Part shown: piece after piece, positions 24,001 to 35,871 of the stretch | How positions within the stretch are numbered: position 1 is the first letter of the stretch | Layout of the letters: the number at the start of each line of letters is the position of its first letter | NCBI RefSeq assembly: GCF_015706575.1 | Contig: NW_024037071.1 | Span: 9,599,774 to 9,663,773 of the forward strand | Source of the DNA: Patiria miniata | Lineage: Eukaryota > Echinodermata > Asteroidea > Valvatida > Asterinidae | Reading direction: 5' to 3' | DNA length: 64,000 nucleotides | Translations under genes and position numbers: made by a program | Notes under the pieces: generated by a model | What the model was told of the DNA's origin: nothing | Database searches by the model: none | Seen by the model: only the letters and a program-made list of their open reading frames with translations

Positions 24001-26695
24001 TGCTGGAGGTGACTACTAACTATCGGTGATATTTACACAAAATCAAGGGAAACTGTTGGGGGAAAAGTGCAAAAATCCCATTCCCCCCTTTTGTGTATAT
24101 TTATCGAGGTGGATTCTTCCGCCATACATCTGTGTTATACACCTTTTTTTCTCCCACGGCGTAATTTTGGCTAACTCATCATATTGTGCACAATTCAGTT
24201 GCTTCCTTGTTCCGGGTATAAATATTGTCGCCAAAACTAATTGTTACCAACGATTGTCGTTTTCCGGGATATGTGTCGATTCACTGAGTCTGTTGAAATG
24301 AACACAAAGCTGCACAAGGGTCATGACATTGTTAAAAAGGGCAATTTTTATAACGAATAGTGCACATACTGTCTGGAAATTCTTCGTGTAAGTGCTATAG
24401 AGGACGAATCATAAGGCATTATTTTTCTACCGAAAAATTTAACAACTGCCCCCCATTTCCAAAAGTGTAAAAAAAAAAACTATTAATAACGACGATGGTA
24501 TATAATTGCGATAAAAATGTTTTCTAACTGGGCTTGATCATAAAAATGAGACCTGCATGTGCACAACAATACTGCTTGGGCGGAAGTAAGTTGAAAAATG
24601 CATCATGAAATCCATAGACAACCATTTACATGTAGCCTTTAGCAGTATAAAAGTACCTTGGCGCAGTGTTTCCCCTGGCTAATGAAATGAGCGAGGTGGT
24701 AAAAATTCAAGTTGATGATTGAAACAAAATTGACGCAGTTTGCAAACTCAAAAGGATGCTGCCCTTACAAAAATGCGAGTTGATTCCATTTACACATCCA
24801 AATTGTGAGTTCTTGATACATAGAGGTCAAGGAAAACGCTCATAAATTACACAAAATGAAAATTTTTCAATTAGTATTTCTTTTATTGCAAATCTTCACA
24901 GCGAGGTGGTGATATTGGCAAAAATTGCTGGAGGTGACTACTAACTATCGGTGATATTTACACAAAATCAAGGGAAACTGTTGGGGGAAAAGTGCAAAAA
25001 TCCCTTTCCCCCCTTTTGTGTATATTTATCGAGGTGGATTCTTCTGCCATACATCTGTGTTATACACCTTTTTTTTTCTCCCACGGCGTAATTTTGGCTA
25101 AGTCATCATATTGTGCATAATTCAGTTGCTTCCTTGTTCCGTGTATAAATATTGTCGCCAAAACTAATTGTTATCAACGATTGTCGTTTTCCGGGACTGC
25201 CTAATACGTCGATTCACTGACTGTATTGAAATCAACACAAAGCTGCACAAGGGTCATGACATTGTTAAAAAGGGCAATTTTTATGACGAATATTTCACAT
25301 ACTGTCTGGAAAATCCTCGTGTAAGTGCTATTGAGGACGAAACATAAGGCATTATTTTTTCTTCCAAAAAATTTAACAACTGCCCCCATTCCCAAAGTGT
25401 AAAAAAATGATCATAAAAATGAGACCTTCGTGTGCACAACAATAGTACTGCTTGGGCGGAAATAAGTTGAAAAATGCATCATGAAATCCATAGGCAGCCA
25501 TTTACATGTAGCCTTTATCAGTATAGAAGTACCTTGGCGCAGTGTTTCCCCTGGCTAATGAAATGAGCGAGGTGGTAAAAATTCAAGTTGATGATTGAAA
25601 CAAAATTGACGCGGTTTGCGAACTCAAAAGGATGCTGCCCGTACAAAAATGCGAGTTGATTCCATTTACACATCCAAATTGTGAGTTCTTGATACATAGA
25701 AGTCAAGGAAAACGCTCATAAATTACACAAAATGAAAATTTTTCAATTAGTATTTCCTTTATTGCAAATCTTCACAGCGAGGTGGTGATATTGGCAAAAA
25801 TTGCTGGAGGTGACTACTAACTATCGGTGATATTTACACAAAATCAAGGGAAACTGTTGGGGGAAAAGTGCAAAAATCCCTTTCCCCCCCCCCCTTTTGT
25901 GTATATTTATCGAGGTGGATTCTTCTGCCATACATCTGTGTTATACACCTTTGTTTCTCCCACGGCGTAATTTTGGCTAAGTCATCATATTGTGCATAAT
26001 TCAGTTGCTTCCTTGTTCCGTGTATAAATATTGTCGCCAAAACTAATTGTTATCAACGATTGTCGTTTTCCGGGACTGCCTAATACGTCGATTCACTGAC
26101 TCTATTGAAATCAACACAAAGCTGCACAAGGGTCATGACATTGTTAAAAAAGGGCAATTTTTATGACGAATATTTCACATACTGTCTGGAAAATCCTTGT
26201 GTAAGTGCTATTGAGGACGAAACATAAGGCATTATTTTTTTCTACCAAAAAATTTAACAACTGCCCCCATTCCCAAAAGTGTAAAAAAATGATCATAAAA
26301 ATGAGACCTTCGTGTGCACAACAATAGTACTGCTTGGGCGGAAATAAGTTGAAAAATGCATCATGAAATCCATAGGCAGCCATTTACATGTAGCCTTTAT
26401 CAGTATAGAAGTACCTTGGCGCAGTGTTTCCCCTGGCTAATGAAATGAGCGAGGTGGTAAAAATTCAAGTTGATGATTGAAACAAAATTGACGCGGTTTG
26501 CGAACTCAAAAGGATGCTGCCCTTACAAAAATGCGAGTTGATTCCATTTACACATCCAAATTGTGAGTTTTTGATACATAGAGGTCAAGGAAAACGCTCA
26601 TAAATTACACAAAATGAAAATTTTTCAATTAGTATTTCCTTTATTGCAAATCTTCACAGCGAGGTGGTGATATTGGCAAAAATTGAGCGAGGTGG
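24001..26695. repeat. Tandem triplication of a ~870-900-bp segment
   Basis: Units start at about 24003, 24926 and 25802 with GCTGGAGGTGACTACTAACT and are nearly identical, apart from small indels; units 2 and 3 are most alike. Each unit includes the left part of the hAT element whose complete copy ends the array at 26751. The duplication therefore came after that insertion. No gene inside. Confidence 0.92.
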
Positions 26696-26751
26696 TCACT
26701 GAAAGTAGCGAGGTAGGCCACCTCACGTTTAAATGGGCATGGGAAACACTG
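26422..26751. mobile_element. hAT-like MITE with perfect 8-bp target duplication
   Basis: Ends CAGTGTTTCCC and GGGAAACACTG, flanked by perfect CCTTGGCG copies (26414-26421 and 26752-26759). Truncated left halves recur in the two upstream tandem units, starting near 24667 and 25540. Confidence 0.88.
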
Positions 26752-27790
26752 CCTTGGCGTTTTGAAACAGTTAAAAACAGTTTCAAAACAGTTTGAAATC
26801 GCCGCCTGTTTTATGAGAGTGTTACGCCGTACAGGTGCAGACAAGACTTCACATGAAGCACCTAGTATCCCCTCCGGTGCTAGCAGGACGGTCTACATTC
26901 ATAATGAACACCGCAGCGTGGCGGCATGCAAGGGCCAGGCCCACTTTTGTCCCGGCGTTTCCCTGCTTTCACCTCCCGCGGGCATAGCGGGGGAACTAAA
27001 CGGCCCTGTTCTCAACCGATAATGTCGGTCCCCCCCCCCAAAAAAAACCAATTGCGGAAAGAGGAAGGTAACGTAACGACACACTACACTCCGTGCGTGG
27101 CGCTCGGCCCGCGAATTCTCTTGCCGAGTCACGAATGATCAAAATGATTTGTGAATCTGTACAAGTGAAAGATAACGAGAATCGATGCCGGCAAAAAAAC
27201 AAACAGCAATCGTGACAGGCCGGTAGATATTCACCAATAGTAAAAAATGATGCTCGGAGTTGAAACCAGAAAGCAAAGCTGCGATTTTCATGTAAAAGAA
27301 GTAGTTTAAGCCTCTTCGGACTATTCCCAAGTTTAAACACAATTCTTATTAATTAAATCTGATGGGAGACACGATTAAACTTAAAGGACCTTCGTGTTAA
27401 TTTGTGAGGTTCTTGGTGGCTTAAACAAAAATCCATCTAGAGTTTCAAGCAGAGAGTTGTAGTCAAGCTCGGCATGCACAAGTCACTCACAAGCCAATCG
27501 TCTAGTTGAAAGTCAAGTGATGACAACTTTTGTCAGCTAATTCAGCCCTTGTTATACCTGTGGCCTGAGCCGTGGTTTTGTGACGGACCGGACTTCAATT
27601 CTGTCTTTGGTTCTTTTCACGTGAGAACCGAGTCAAGGGTGGGACTCCATTTTGACAGCCTTGACGAAATGATTAATATTACACATTTAAAGTATTACCT
27701 TTCTCCATGCAAACTAATGACTTGATATTACTGCAGAGTGTCTCCAAAACATGCATTAAAACATGCAATAAAAAGAGTTAAAGCATTCAG

Positions 27791-28022
27791 CGTGGGCGTC
27801 GCAAGAATTTTTTTCGGGGGGGGGGGGGGTTGGCAAAGCACATTTTGTTGCCAAAATTTCTTAACTTTTTAACATATTCTCAATTCATCATTTTCCGAGC
27901 GTGCAGGAGAACATTTGCCCTACCCCCCATCCAATTAACAGCAATATGGCTTTGCACCTCTTTTTCCCTTTTCCCCCCTTCCCCCAAGCGCCCCCTTGCC
28001 CCCCCCCCCTGCGACGCCCATG
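27791..28022. mobile_element. MITE with perfect 8-bp target duplication GCATTCAG
   Basis: Inverted ends CGTGGGCGTCGCA and TGCGACGCCCATG, flanked by GCATTCAG at 27783-27790 and 28023-28030. It is 232 bp, with a G-run near the left end and C-runs near the right. The termini do not begin CAG, so the superfamily is uncertain. Confidence 0.82.
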
Positions 28023-28090
28023 GCATTCAGTACGTCTCTGCTATACAGACTGGGATGCACTGCAAGAGTTCAAAGCCATTTCCTACTATA

Positions 28091-28586
28091 CACGGTGATT
28101 GAAAAAAAACCCCAAAACGAAAGCCAATTCGCAGTACCAATTTTGAATGTAGTTTTGCCTGAAGCACTTTCAAAATCTAGGATATGAAATCCCGGTCATT
28201 GAGCTTTCTTTTAGTACAAGAATCATTCAAATCAATCATGTACTTTTCAAGTTACGGAATTTTGAACACAAACACCGTTTTAAAGTTCTGTCCACGGATC
28301 ACAAAAAAAGAAAACAAATCACATAGGGATGCATGTGAATTGTTTTCGTTTTGCTGAAAGAACACTTACCTTTTTTGTGATCCGTGGACAGAACTTTAAA
28401 ATGGTGTTTGTGTTCTAAATTCCGTAACTTGAAAAGTGCAGGAGTGATTTGAATGAATGTTGTACTAAAAGAAAGCTCATTGATGATTGGGCTTTCATAA
28501 CCTAGATTTGAAAGTGTTACAGGCAAAACTTCATTCAAAATTTGGTCCTGCCATTTGGGTTTCGTGTTTTTTTTTTACTCACCCTG
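28091..28586. mobile_element. Inverted-repeat MITE inserted at TA, copy 1
   Basis: Two ~230-bp arms in opposite orientation share ACTTTAAAACGGTGTTTGTG-type sequence. The left outer end is CACGGTGATTGAAAAAAAAC and the right end TTTTTTTACTCACCCTG, flanked by TA. This fits a Tc1/mariner-type non-autonomous element. Confidence 0.75.
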
Positions 28587-28641
28587 TATAGGCAACCGCT
28601 GTTGCCGTTTTGTCTTTTCTGTGAGTTAGAGTACATATATA

Positions 28642-29141
28642 CAGGGCGAGTAAAAAAAACCCCGAAACCCAAATATTGGGACCATTGTTTTAGTGAAGTT
28701 CTGCATGTAGCACTTTCAAAATCTAGGACATGGAAACCCAATTCATAACCTTTCTTTTAGTACAAAAATCATTCAACTCACTCGTGTACTTTTCAAGTTA
28801 CGGAGTTTTTAAACACAACCACAGTTTTAAAGGTCTGTCCACGGATCACACATAAAGGTGTGTGTTCTTTCAGCAAAACGAAAACAATTAATTCACACAC
28901 ATCCCTATATGATTTATTTTCGTTTTCCTGAAAGAACACTGAACTTGATTTGTGATCTACGCGTGGTTGTGTTTAAAATTTCGTAATTTGAAAAGCACAG
29001 GAGTGATTTGAATGATTCTTGTACTAAAAGAAAGCTTATGAATTGGGCTTTCATATCCTAGATTTTGAAAGTGCTACATACAGAACTTCACTAAAACAAT
29101 GGTCCCAACGTTTGGGTTTCGTTTTTTTTTTACTCACCCTG
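28642..29141. mobile_element. Inverted-repeat MITE inserted at TA, copy 2
   Basis: Same family as its neighbour 55 bp to the left. Ends CAGGGCGAGTAAAAAAAACC and TTTTTTTTACTCACCCTG, with TA on both sides. The arms pair over about 230 bp. Confidence 0.8.
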
Positions 29142-29237
29142 TACATTGCTTTAACGGATCTGCTTCGACTGTTCACACTGACTACGGAAAGCAGTATTAC
29201 ATTTACGTTTGGAACAGTTACCACCCCAACCTCCAGC

Positions 29238-29452
29238 TACACTCTAAACAGTCCTGGGTCAGATTGACCCGGAATCTGAATCCAAATTGGCTCAGTCCTT
29301 TTCCGGGTCAAAAATAACTCTTTCCTAGGTCAAAATGATAAAAAAAATGTCGTTTTTGACTCCCAAAAGGGATCATTTTTGACCCGGAAAAGGACTGAGC
29401 GAATTTGGATTCGGATTCTCGGTCAATCTCGCCCTGGAGTTTTTAGAGTGTA
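29238..29452. mobile_element. MITE with ACACTCTAAA ends
   Basis: Left end ACACTCTAAACAGTCCTGGG and right end CCCTGGAGTTTTTAGAGTGT pair as inverted repeats. Inner segments AAAAGGACTGAG and CTCAGTCCTTTT also pair. Short and non-coding. Confidence 0.7.
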
Positions 29453-29519
29453 TTCCTCTTTTGAGGAAACGAAAATAAATTCAAGATCAAGTCAGTCGTA
29501 TACTTAAGTGCTGCACTGC

Positions 29520-29838
29520 CAAGGGCGGATCCAGAACACAATTTTTGGGGGTTGCCAAAACAATTTTGGTACCCCCAAAAGTGGGTCCAAAAATTACGGC
29601 GTGGGGTTCGGGGCCCGCTTAAGGGCCCCGAAAATTGTTTGGATTCTAGATACTCTGTGGTGCGATCTGAGGCAATTTTTTTTACGACTTTGACCAATGT
29701 TTTTTTAGGATATGATGGAAAAGATGCCTGTACGCAGTGCCTGCCTTTATTGCGACGTCACTTAAAAAAAAAATTGGGTTGGTTTTCTTTTGGAGAGGGA
29801 GCATGGCCCCCATTGCCCCTCCCCTGGATCCACCCTAG
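29520..29838. mobile_element. hAT-like MITE of the CAAGGGCGGATCCAG family, copy 3
   Basis: Ends CAAGGGCGGATCCAG and CTGGATCCACCCTAG; flanks TGCACTGC (29512-29519) and TGCATTGC (29839-29846) match 7 of 8. The interior is the same as copy 2. Confidence 0.85.
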
Positions 29839-30891
29839 TGCATTGCCATTCACGGAGCTAATGATTTCAAAGTTGGAGCGAATATGGCTCAGATTTGCGG
29901 CCATCAATGATGCAATGCGATGGCGAGCGAATTGTAGCTATAGCGGCACGGGTTAGGAAAGTACAGTACACCTGTATACGCGCTAACCTGACCCCCTTAA
30001 AGAATAAAATGGGTACAACCATAGCTGCGTCACAATACACAATAAGGGGCCTACTATGCAGTACAAGTTATAGGGCCTATTGACTGCATAACGACAAAAT
30101 CTTACTGAATTGTCATGTAAACTCGGCGATAATTCTGCAAAAAAAGATGAGCAAACCCTGAAAAACATGACCAGACAAAAGAATTTGGATAGGCTACGAT
30201 GTACTTACCATTATGAAATTTTGGATCTTGAACAAGTTGAAATCTTTCGTATTTTCCGAAGGCCCCGATGCAAACAGATCACAAACCGTCTGAAGTTGAG
30301 GGACTACACGGACAGCCTCCCCGTTCCAATTTGCGACGCGTGCATGTAAAATTGTGGTCTTTCTTCGGCAATGTTCGAGCGGTTAATCAGCCGAGGCGGT
30401 GACAACCTCTATCGAGGGTCGGCCCGTGCTCCTCTATGCGCGCCGGTCTTCCCGACTGTACATTGTATATGATCACCGGTGATACGTCTCTATAATTCAC
30501 GGCGATTAACTCTGCCCAGCGAATCAATCGTTCCGTGCGTGTCCGGGGAAAAATTATCCTCCCTCTAAAATCCCGCAACGGCTCGATGAAGGAGATGTCG
30601 ATCAAGTCTGTGGTACAAGTGAACTCGACGCAATAGGCACTGAAGCAACCGGTCTCCCACCTAACCAAACCACAAATATTTTATTTGTACGGTACGGGAG
30701 CAATCTATAGTTTTGAAAGCCATTTCCAACTAGGTGAAGTTCCCCGTTTTTCCCCTTCTTTTGAATGAGGAAATGCTGATAACAATACTAAAAAAAATGG
30801 CCTACCCAAGCGGTTTCTGACAATAATGTTTGCCGCAGTGAGGCATGTTTTGTTGACGCAACTTTCAATAGTCTAGCATGCCTGGCTGAGC

Positions 30892-30926
30892 ACTGACTAT
30901 GCAACGTCAACCGTTGCATAGTCAGT
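30892..30926. repeat. Perfect 15-bp palindrome with 5-nt loop
   Basis: ACTGACTATGCAACG is followed by TCAAC and then by its exact reverse complement. Not followed by a T-run and not adjacent to a gene end, so it is not called a terminator. Confidence 0.8.
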
Positions 30927-31954
30927 AAAGGTATTAAATGAAATGTCACGGTGTGTACAATTTTTAAGGAAGTCCGAGTTGTACATTGGCTCCCAGCTCG
31001 AAAATTCTAGATCGCAAATTTTCTTCCGGAATGTGTAATTTTAACCTTGTTGATCGCGAAATGTTTACCCATCCCGCCACGCATCTCGGGGGCTTTCGGC
31101 GCCGCCAGCCTCACAGGGTCTACGTTTGGAACTTTTTTACGTAGCCGTTGCCATTGTCCTATGGTGTTGCGTGGGTAATGTCTTTTGTTGTACAATATAA
31201 ACAATGGCTTGAAGCAAAGCCTACAAAATTGAGATCAGTTTTCCTTGTAGGTAATACAACACGAGCCTAGGTATGCTGAGGGAAAGGGGATGCATGCGTA
31301 CGCTGCAAGCGGACTGCGATGTAGGCTTAATATTGCATGTATATACAATATTTGATTCTGACAAATTGATGTGGGAGTGTTGGAGACATACGAGTAAGGC
31401 CTTTAGTGTGCCGAAAACCCCTACTTTTCCCTGACGATTCCCCACGGCGCTGTGCGTGCTTTCATTACTGGCAAGATAATAAATCGTCACAAAGCCTTAG
31501 TACTACAAATTCACCGGTGCAGAAAGTGGAAACTGACCATCAATACCCTACACTTGGATTTTCCGCATACACTTCCAGACAATCTATCGACAAACTGTCA
31601 TCATCAAACATATTTTTTTTGACGGAAACGTATACGTCGTAAAGCATCGTAGGAAACTTAATACTACCAAGCAGCCATATCATCATTGCGACTATGCATT
31701 CCGCTGGTCGTGCGCACGCGGAAATGCTGATCACGGGTCACCGATAGAATAAGATCTATCCAATGAGAGCTCATAATAGGGTAAGGCAGAAGTAAAAGGA
31801 CCAATAGCATTCGGCGGTGTTTGCTTTCCAACCAATGCTGTGACAAGCAGGATTAGGTACCTGGACAGCTCATTTTTAGGTTTGCTCATGAAATCCTTCA
31901 TTTTTTTAATGAGCTCAATATCGAACCAAACAGCCCAAACATGTGGTTTGAGAG

Positions 31955-32300
31955 TGCAACCGAGTAAATAGACCCAAACTCCGTCCGCCAAGCTCGTGAA
32001 TAATTGTTAAACATTCAAATTATTAGTAATGAGAGCCATGGCATTGGGGGATTGAAGACATTTGGCACTGCACCTCTGGCCTGGACCTGGGGCATCCAAT
32101 TCCGAGCATTTCGGATGCAATTGGGTCCGAAAGTGGTGCTATTTAGCCATGTTGTGGAAGGATCTTTTTTTTCAAAAGGGCTACTTTTCCACTTTGGGAA
32201 ATACATGTATAATTCGTGTTAGGGGTGGTCGTCTTTGGGTGAGAATTTCTCCAAAAAGTCATTGGTCAACCCACCAAAAATTGAAAGGAAAGTGAAAGAC
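31955..32300. repeat. Dispersed repeat (second copy of 18968-19140) split by an insertion
   Basis: Sequence homologous to 18968-19140 is interrupted between about 32025 and 32220 by unrelated sequence. Confidence 0.55.
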
Positions 32301-32774
32301 GACATGTCGATCATCATTTTTTTTTTCTGTGCAGCCTGAACACCTGTGAGAGTTCTGAGTATTTTTTAAAAGAATTTTGAAGTATGTGGATTTATCATGG
32401 GGATTTATGTACCTGGTTGCACCCTTAGAGGGTTTGAACTTGGCCGTCATCATGTTGTCACACCGAGGGTATTTTTGGTATCTTGTGTCATCAGGTGTTT
32501 TCTTGTCTAATTGGATACCGCCACCTGTTCTGTCCAATCATTCAGGTGGATATATAATACATGCGTGCGCGGTTATCGACATTCAGCACCCATCACCACT
32601 GGGCTCATAATAACGCAATGTATACACGTATATCATTAAGGTTCGCGAAAGCAATTTTACTAATTTCACAAATGCCAAGATTATTTTTTGTATCGTTTCA
32701 CTCACGATGTTCCGAGTATCATCGATGTTTTCATTAAATATACAAGCTTGAGTTTCGAAGCTTGAGTTTTGAAA

Positions 32775-33080
32775 AAAAAAGGCTGATGTGGTTTGGGATT
32801 GGAATCCTTAGCCCTTGAGCATTAAACTGAGGTCTTGCCATGATGACTGATAGCCAGGCAGATGATTCCAATCCCAACCGCAGGAATTTTCACATCATGC
32901 AGGATTTTACGCAGATACATAACGCAGCACTGAAATTGATTAAGGCAAGGAACTTGGTCACAGTGTCCAAACATGTTGACAATTGTGTAGTGATGCATGA
33001 CTGAAATTTAATGAAACTCATAGGGGTTTAGGCCAAGGATAATGAGTACCTACACAATCAAGTATTTTTAGAATTGACTC
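32775..33080. repeat. Half copy of the foldback element at 48335-48880
   Basis: Runs from GGCTGATGTGGTTTGGGATT through CATAACGCAGCACTGAAATT to AATGAGTACCTACACAATCA. It matches the right arm of the 48-kb element. Confidence 0.7.
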
Positions 33081-33261
33081 CATAGTTTTGTAGTTATTTC
33101 AGAAATAGTCAGACGGACACTTGGGGGGGGGGGGTGACCATATTGTATACATTTACATGAGCCTCGACGCGTTCCAATAATTTCATGTACAAAATATTCC
33201 TTCCTTTTGGCTGGTTCTATAGATATAGATATTTTTTCCCCCAACTTTCATTCGGGAGGTA

Positions 33262-33330
33262 ACACACTGAGTATAGAGTGTTTAAACGTCGGTGAAGGGC
33301 AAAACCTAATTTGAGATATAGAGAGGGTTC
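33262..33330. repeat. Fragment of the tRNA-derived SINE body
   Basis: GGTAACACACTGAGTATAGA and CGTCGGTGAAGGGCAAAACC match the SINE body repeated at 40120-40700. Confidence 0.7.
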
Positions 33331-33521
33331 CCATAATGTGTAGACCTTTTTGCATGTATACATGATTGAACGGTACTACTAGCGGCTTAGCCTGGTTGTT
33401 GGCTGGTGAGGAGAACCGGGCAGTGCCATTGTATAGGATTACCTCACAATGCAATGGGCCATATCTGGCTCACTGTGTACACCATATGCATGAAAAGACA
33501 TCGGAATAGTCATTCCGAATC

Positions 33522-33649
33522 AATTAGAATTTCGTGTGCTCTGGGGCATGATTACCTTGTCTTGTTATAATAGGGCGTACAACTTGTAGGCCCTATAACA
33601 AAACAAGGTAAGCCTAACAAGGTAATCCAGAGCGCACGAAATTCTAATT
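33522..33649. repeat. 128-bp hairpin element
   Basis: AATTAGAATTTCGTGTGCTCTGG at the left is matched by an inverted CCAGAGCGCACGAAATTC arm at the right. Inner parts (ACCTTGT/ACAAGGT, TTATAATAGGG/CCCTATAA) extend the pairing. It looks like a very short MITE. Confidence 0.75.
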
Positions 33650-34432
33650 CTACAACTATTTTATTGCCTATCGACTCCCAACAGGCCAAGAGCATTTATT
33701 CAAGGGTCCATGACATGAATTTTTCTTAGGAACATATTTTGTGCAACTTTCTAGTCCTCTTAAATGTATAAAACTATTTGACATTCCTTTTTGGTTTATT
33801 TTCTTTCATTGAAAATTGCCAATGCTTTTCCGGACAACTGAGCGCGCTGTTGCTGTGATGTCATTTCAGTAACTTACTGTTTAGCTTAGGGTTTTTTGGT
33901 TCAAATTGTGAACCTTAACAAATTGCTCATATAAAAACATCTGTGAGAATGTTTTTTTTTCTGATTGGGTTACTGCCATGTACTGACACAACAACGAATC
34001 ACCAAAGAAAAGAACATTTACGACTGCAAAATATCAAAAATATTGGCAACTTATTGGGAGGTCGGAGAAATATTTGGGCTAAAATATGCCAACAGCCCCC
34101 GTAATCCGACTTGCCCGGAAAGTGGATATACCTGCGAAGTTTATTCAATCACGAGTGTGAATAAGAGATGGGCCAACGATCGATGCGTGAAACATTGCGA
34201 AGGAATGAGTTTTTCTCCACTTTCGCCCCATCCACCGATGATGAACCAGATAGTCCGTGAATCATCGCGTGTAGGTTTACTCGCCGATTAAGTGATCTGA
34301 ACGGAATCGGATCCCCGAACGTTGCAATTAGAACCCCCAAAATAGCGCTCTGTTTCACGCGTATACACTTCTTATTAGAAATGCATGACTATTGAAAGGG
34401 ATAATATCAGAGGTGTATCAGTTGGTTCGTAC

Positions 34433-34740
34433 CAAGGGCGGATCCGGGGGGGGGGGGGGGAATGGGGGCCTTGCCCCCCCCCCCCCAAAAAAAAAGAAGA
34501 ACTATTTTTTTTTTAATGACGTCGCCATAAATGCAGGCACTGCGTACACCATCTTTTCCTCCAAAAAAATTGGTCAAAGTGGTCAGAAATTGCCTCAGAT
34601 CGCACCACAGAGCATTTACATGAAGAATCCGAAAAAAAATTCGGGGCCCCGAACCCTACGCCGTCATTTTTCGACCCACTTTTTGGGGGAACAAATTTTT
34701 TTGTTGGTCCCCAAAATTGTGTTTTGGATCCACCCTTAAT
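34433..34740. mobile_element. MITE of the CAAGGGCGGATCC family, copy 4 (inverted)
   Basis: Left end CAAGGGCGGATCC and right end GGATCCACCCTTA; the interior is in the opposite orientation to the other copies. TGGTTCGTAC and TGGCTCGTAT at the two flanks suggest a decayed duplication. Confidence 0.75.
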
Positions 34741-34820
34741 TGGCTCGTATACCAACACTCTAGTTAAATTGGACTAAAACAATCAAACTTGTACCCAGCT
34801 GAGCCTAGGTGTGGTCAGCC

Positions 34821-35131
34821 TGGGCTTTATTCACGAGTCGGCCATATTAAATGAAAATCGAAGCAAAGTCTTCACTTTTGGAACTCACGAAGAGAAATGA
34901 AAGCAATGACTTAAAAAGTATGTTGCAAATTAATACCAGTCTGCTCTGATGAATTTATTTAAAATTTGTGATTAAACATACCCTAATGTTTTAAACCACC
35001 TTTTTAAAAGGAATGAAAATGAGGCTAGAATGTTTAAAAAGTCTGGCACTATCTCATTCAACCGTTCACAATTTGCAAAATACATTCAGGGAACACGACA
35101 AATATGGCTTCCTCGAGAATAAGGTCCATGG
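34821..35131. mobile_element. MITE with GGGCCTTATTCACGAGT-type ends, copy 2
   Basis: Ends TGGGCTTTATTCACGAGTCG and CTCGAGAATAAGGTCCA. The interior (AATTTGTGATTAAACATACCC) matches the copy at 11218. Confidence 0.72.
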
Positions 35132-35526
35132 GTGCAGTGACTGTTTTGTTTTTCCTTTCTCTATGGTATAACATTGGTTTCCCAGCTATTTCAACACTTA
35201 TATCACACAAATTCCCTATAGCGATAGTGGGATACTTTAATTTCGTCCCCGAACATCGTCGATCTCAACTCACAATTTCAGAAATCCACCAATGGATCTC
35301 ATTCAAGGTGCAGTATAATTCAAATTTGTAGCTTTCTGATTCGTCCTAATATCGGTAAATCCGTCTAATGGGGCGAACGGCGTTGTACTGAAGTTGTTTG
35401 CCATTCAATTTGATGCTGTTGTCATTCCATTTCGTTTCTGGTAATCTGAAAGGTTGAGGTTAGCAAATGTTTCTTGGACTTGAACGTATTCAGGTTTATT
35501 TGTGACATGTATTTCTGTACTCGGCG

Positions 35527-35871
35527 GGTTACGTCTCGATAGTCCTAAGAACCATTGGTCCGAAGTTCCATTGGTCCGAAGTCCCATTGGTCCGAAACAT
35601 AATACTGTGTAGTTCCACTTATTCAGGTTGACTGACCCTGACCCTAACCCTAACCCTAATCCTATGGGGCGTCGGACCAATGGGACTTCGGACCAATGGG
35701 GCTTCGGACCAATGGTACTTCGGACCAATGGGACGTCGGACCAATGGGACATTTATACCAATTGAACGTAAGGAGCAATTGGCCGTCGGACCAACGGGAC
35801 GTCGGACCAATGGGACTTCGGACCAATGGGACTTCGGACCAATGGAACTTCGGACTATAGAGACGTCCCCC
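35527..35871. mobile_element. Long-hairpin element built of 16-bp units (copy 2), perfect 8-bp target duplication
   Basis: Same architecture as 6712-7216 with a shorter left arm. Terminal repeats ACGTCTCGATAGTC and GACTATAGAGACGT; flanks ACTCGGCG at 35519-35526 and 35872-35879 are identical. The loop contains ACCCTAACCCTAACCCTAAT, a run of telomere-type repeats. Confidence 0.9.

Noticed and set aside
30387..30668. 93-codon minus-strand ORF as the GPCR first exon
   Set aside because: It has no signal peptide, and no donor in phase with the 22233 exon could be identified; only the GC content hints at a transcript start.
31731..31991. 86-codon minus-strand ORF beginning MADGVWVYLLG
   Set aside because: It overlaps a dispersed repeat whose other copy at 18968 is not open.
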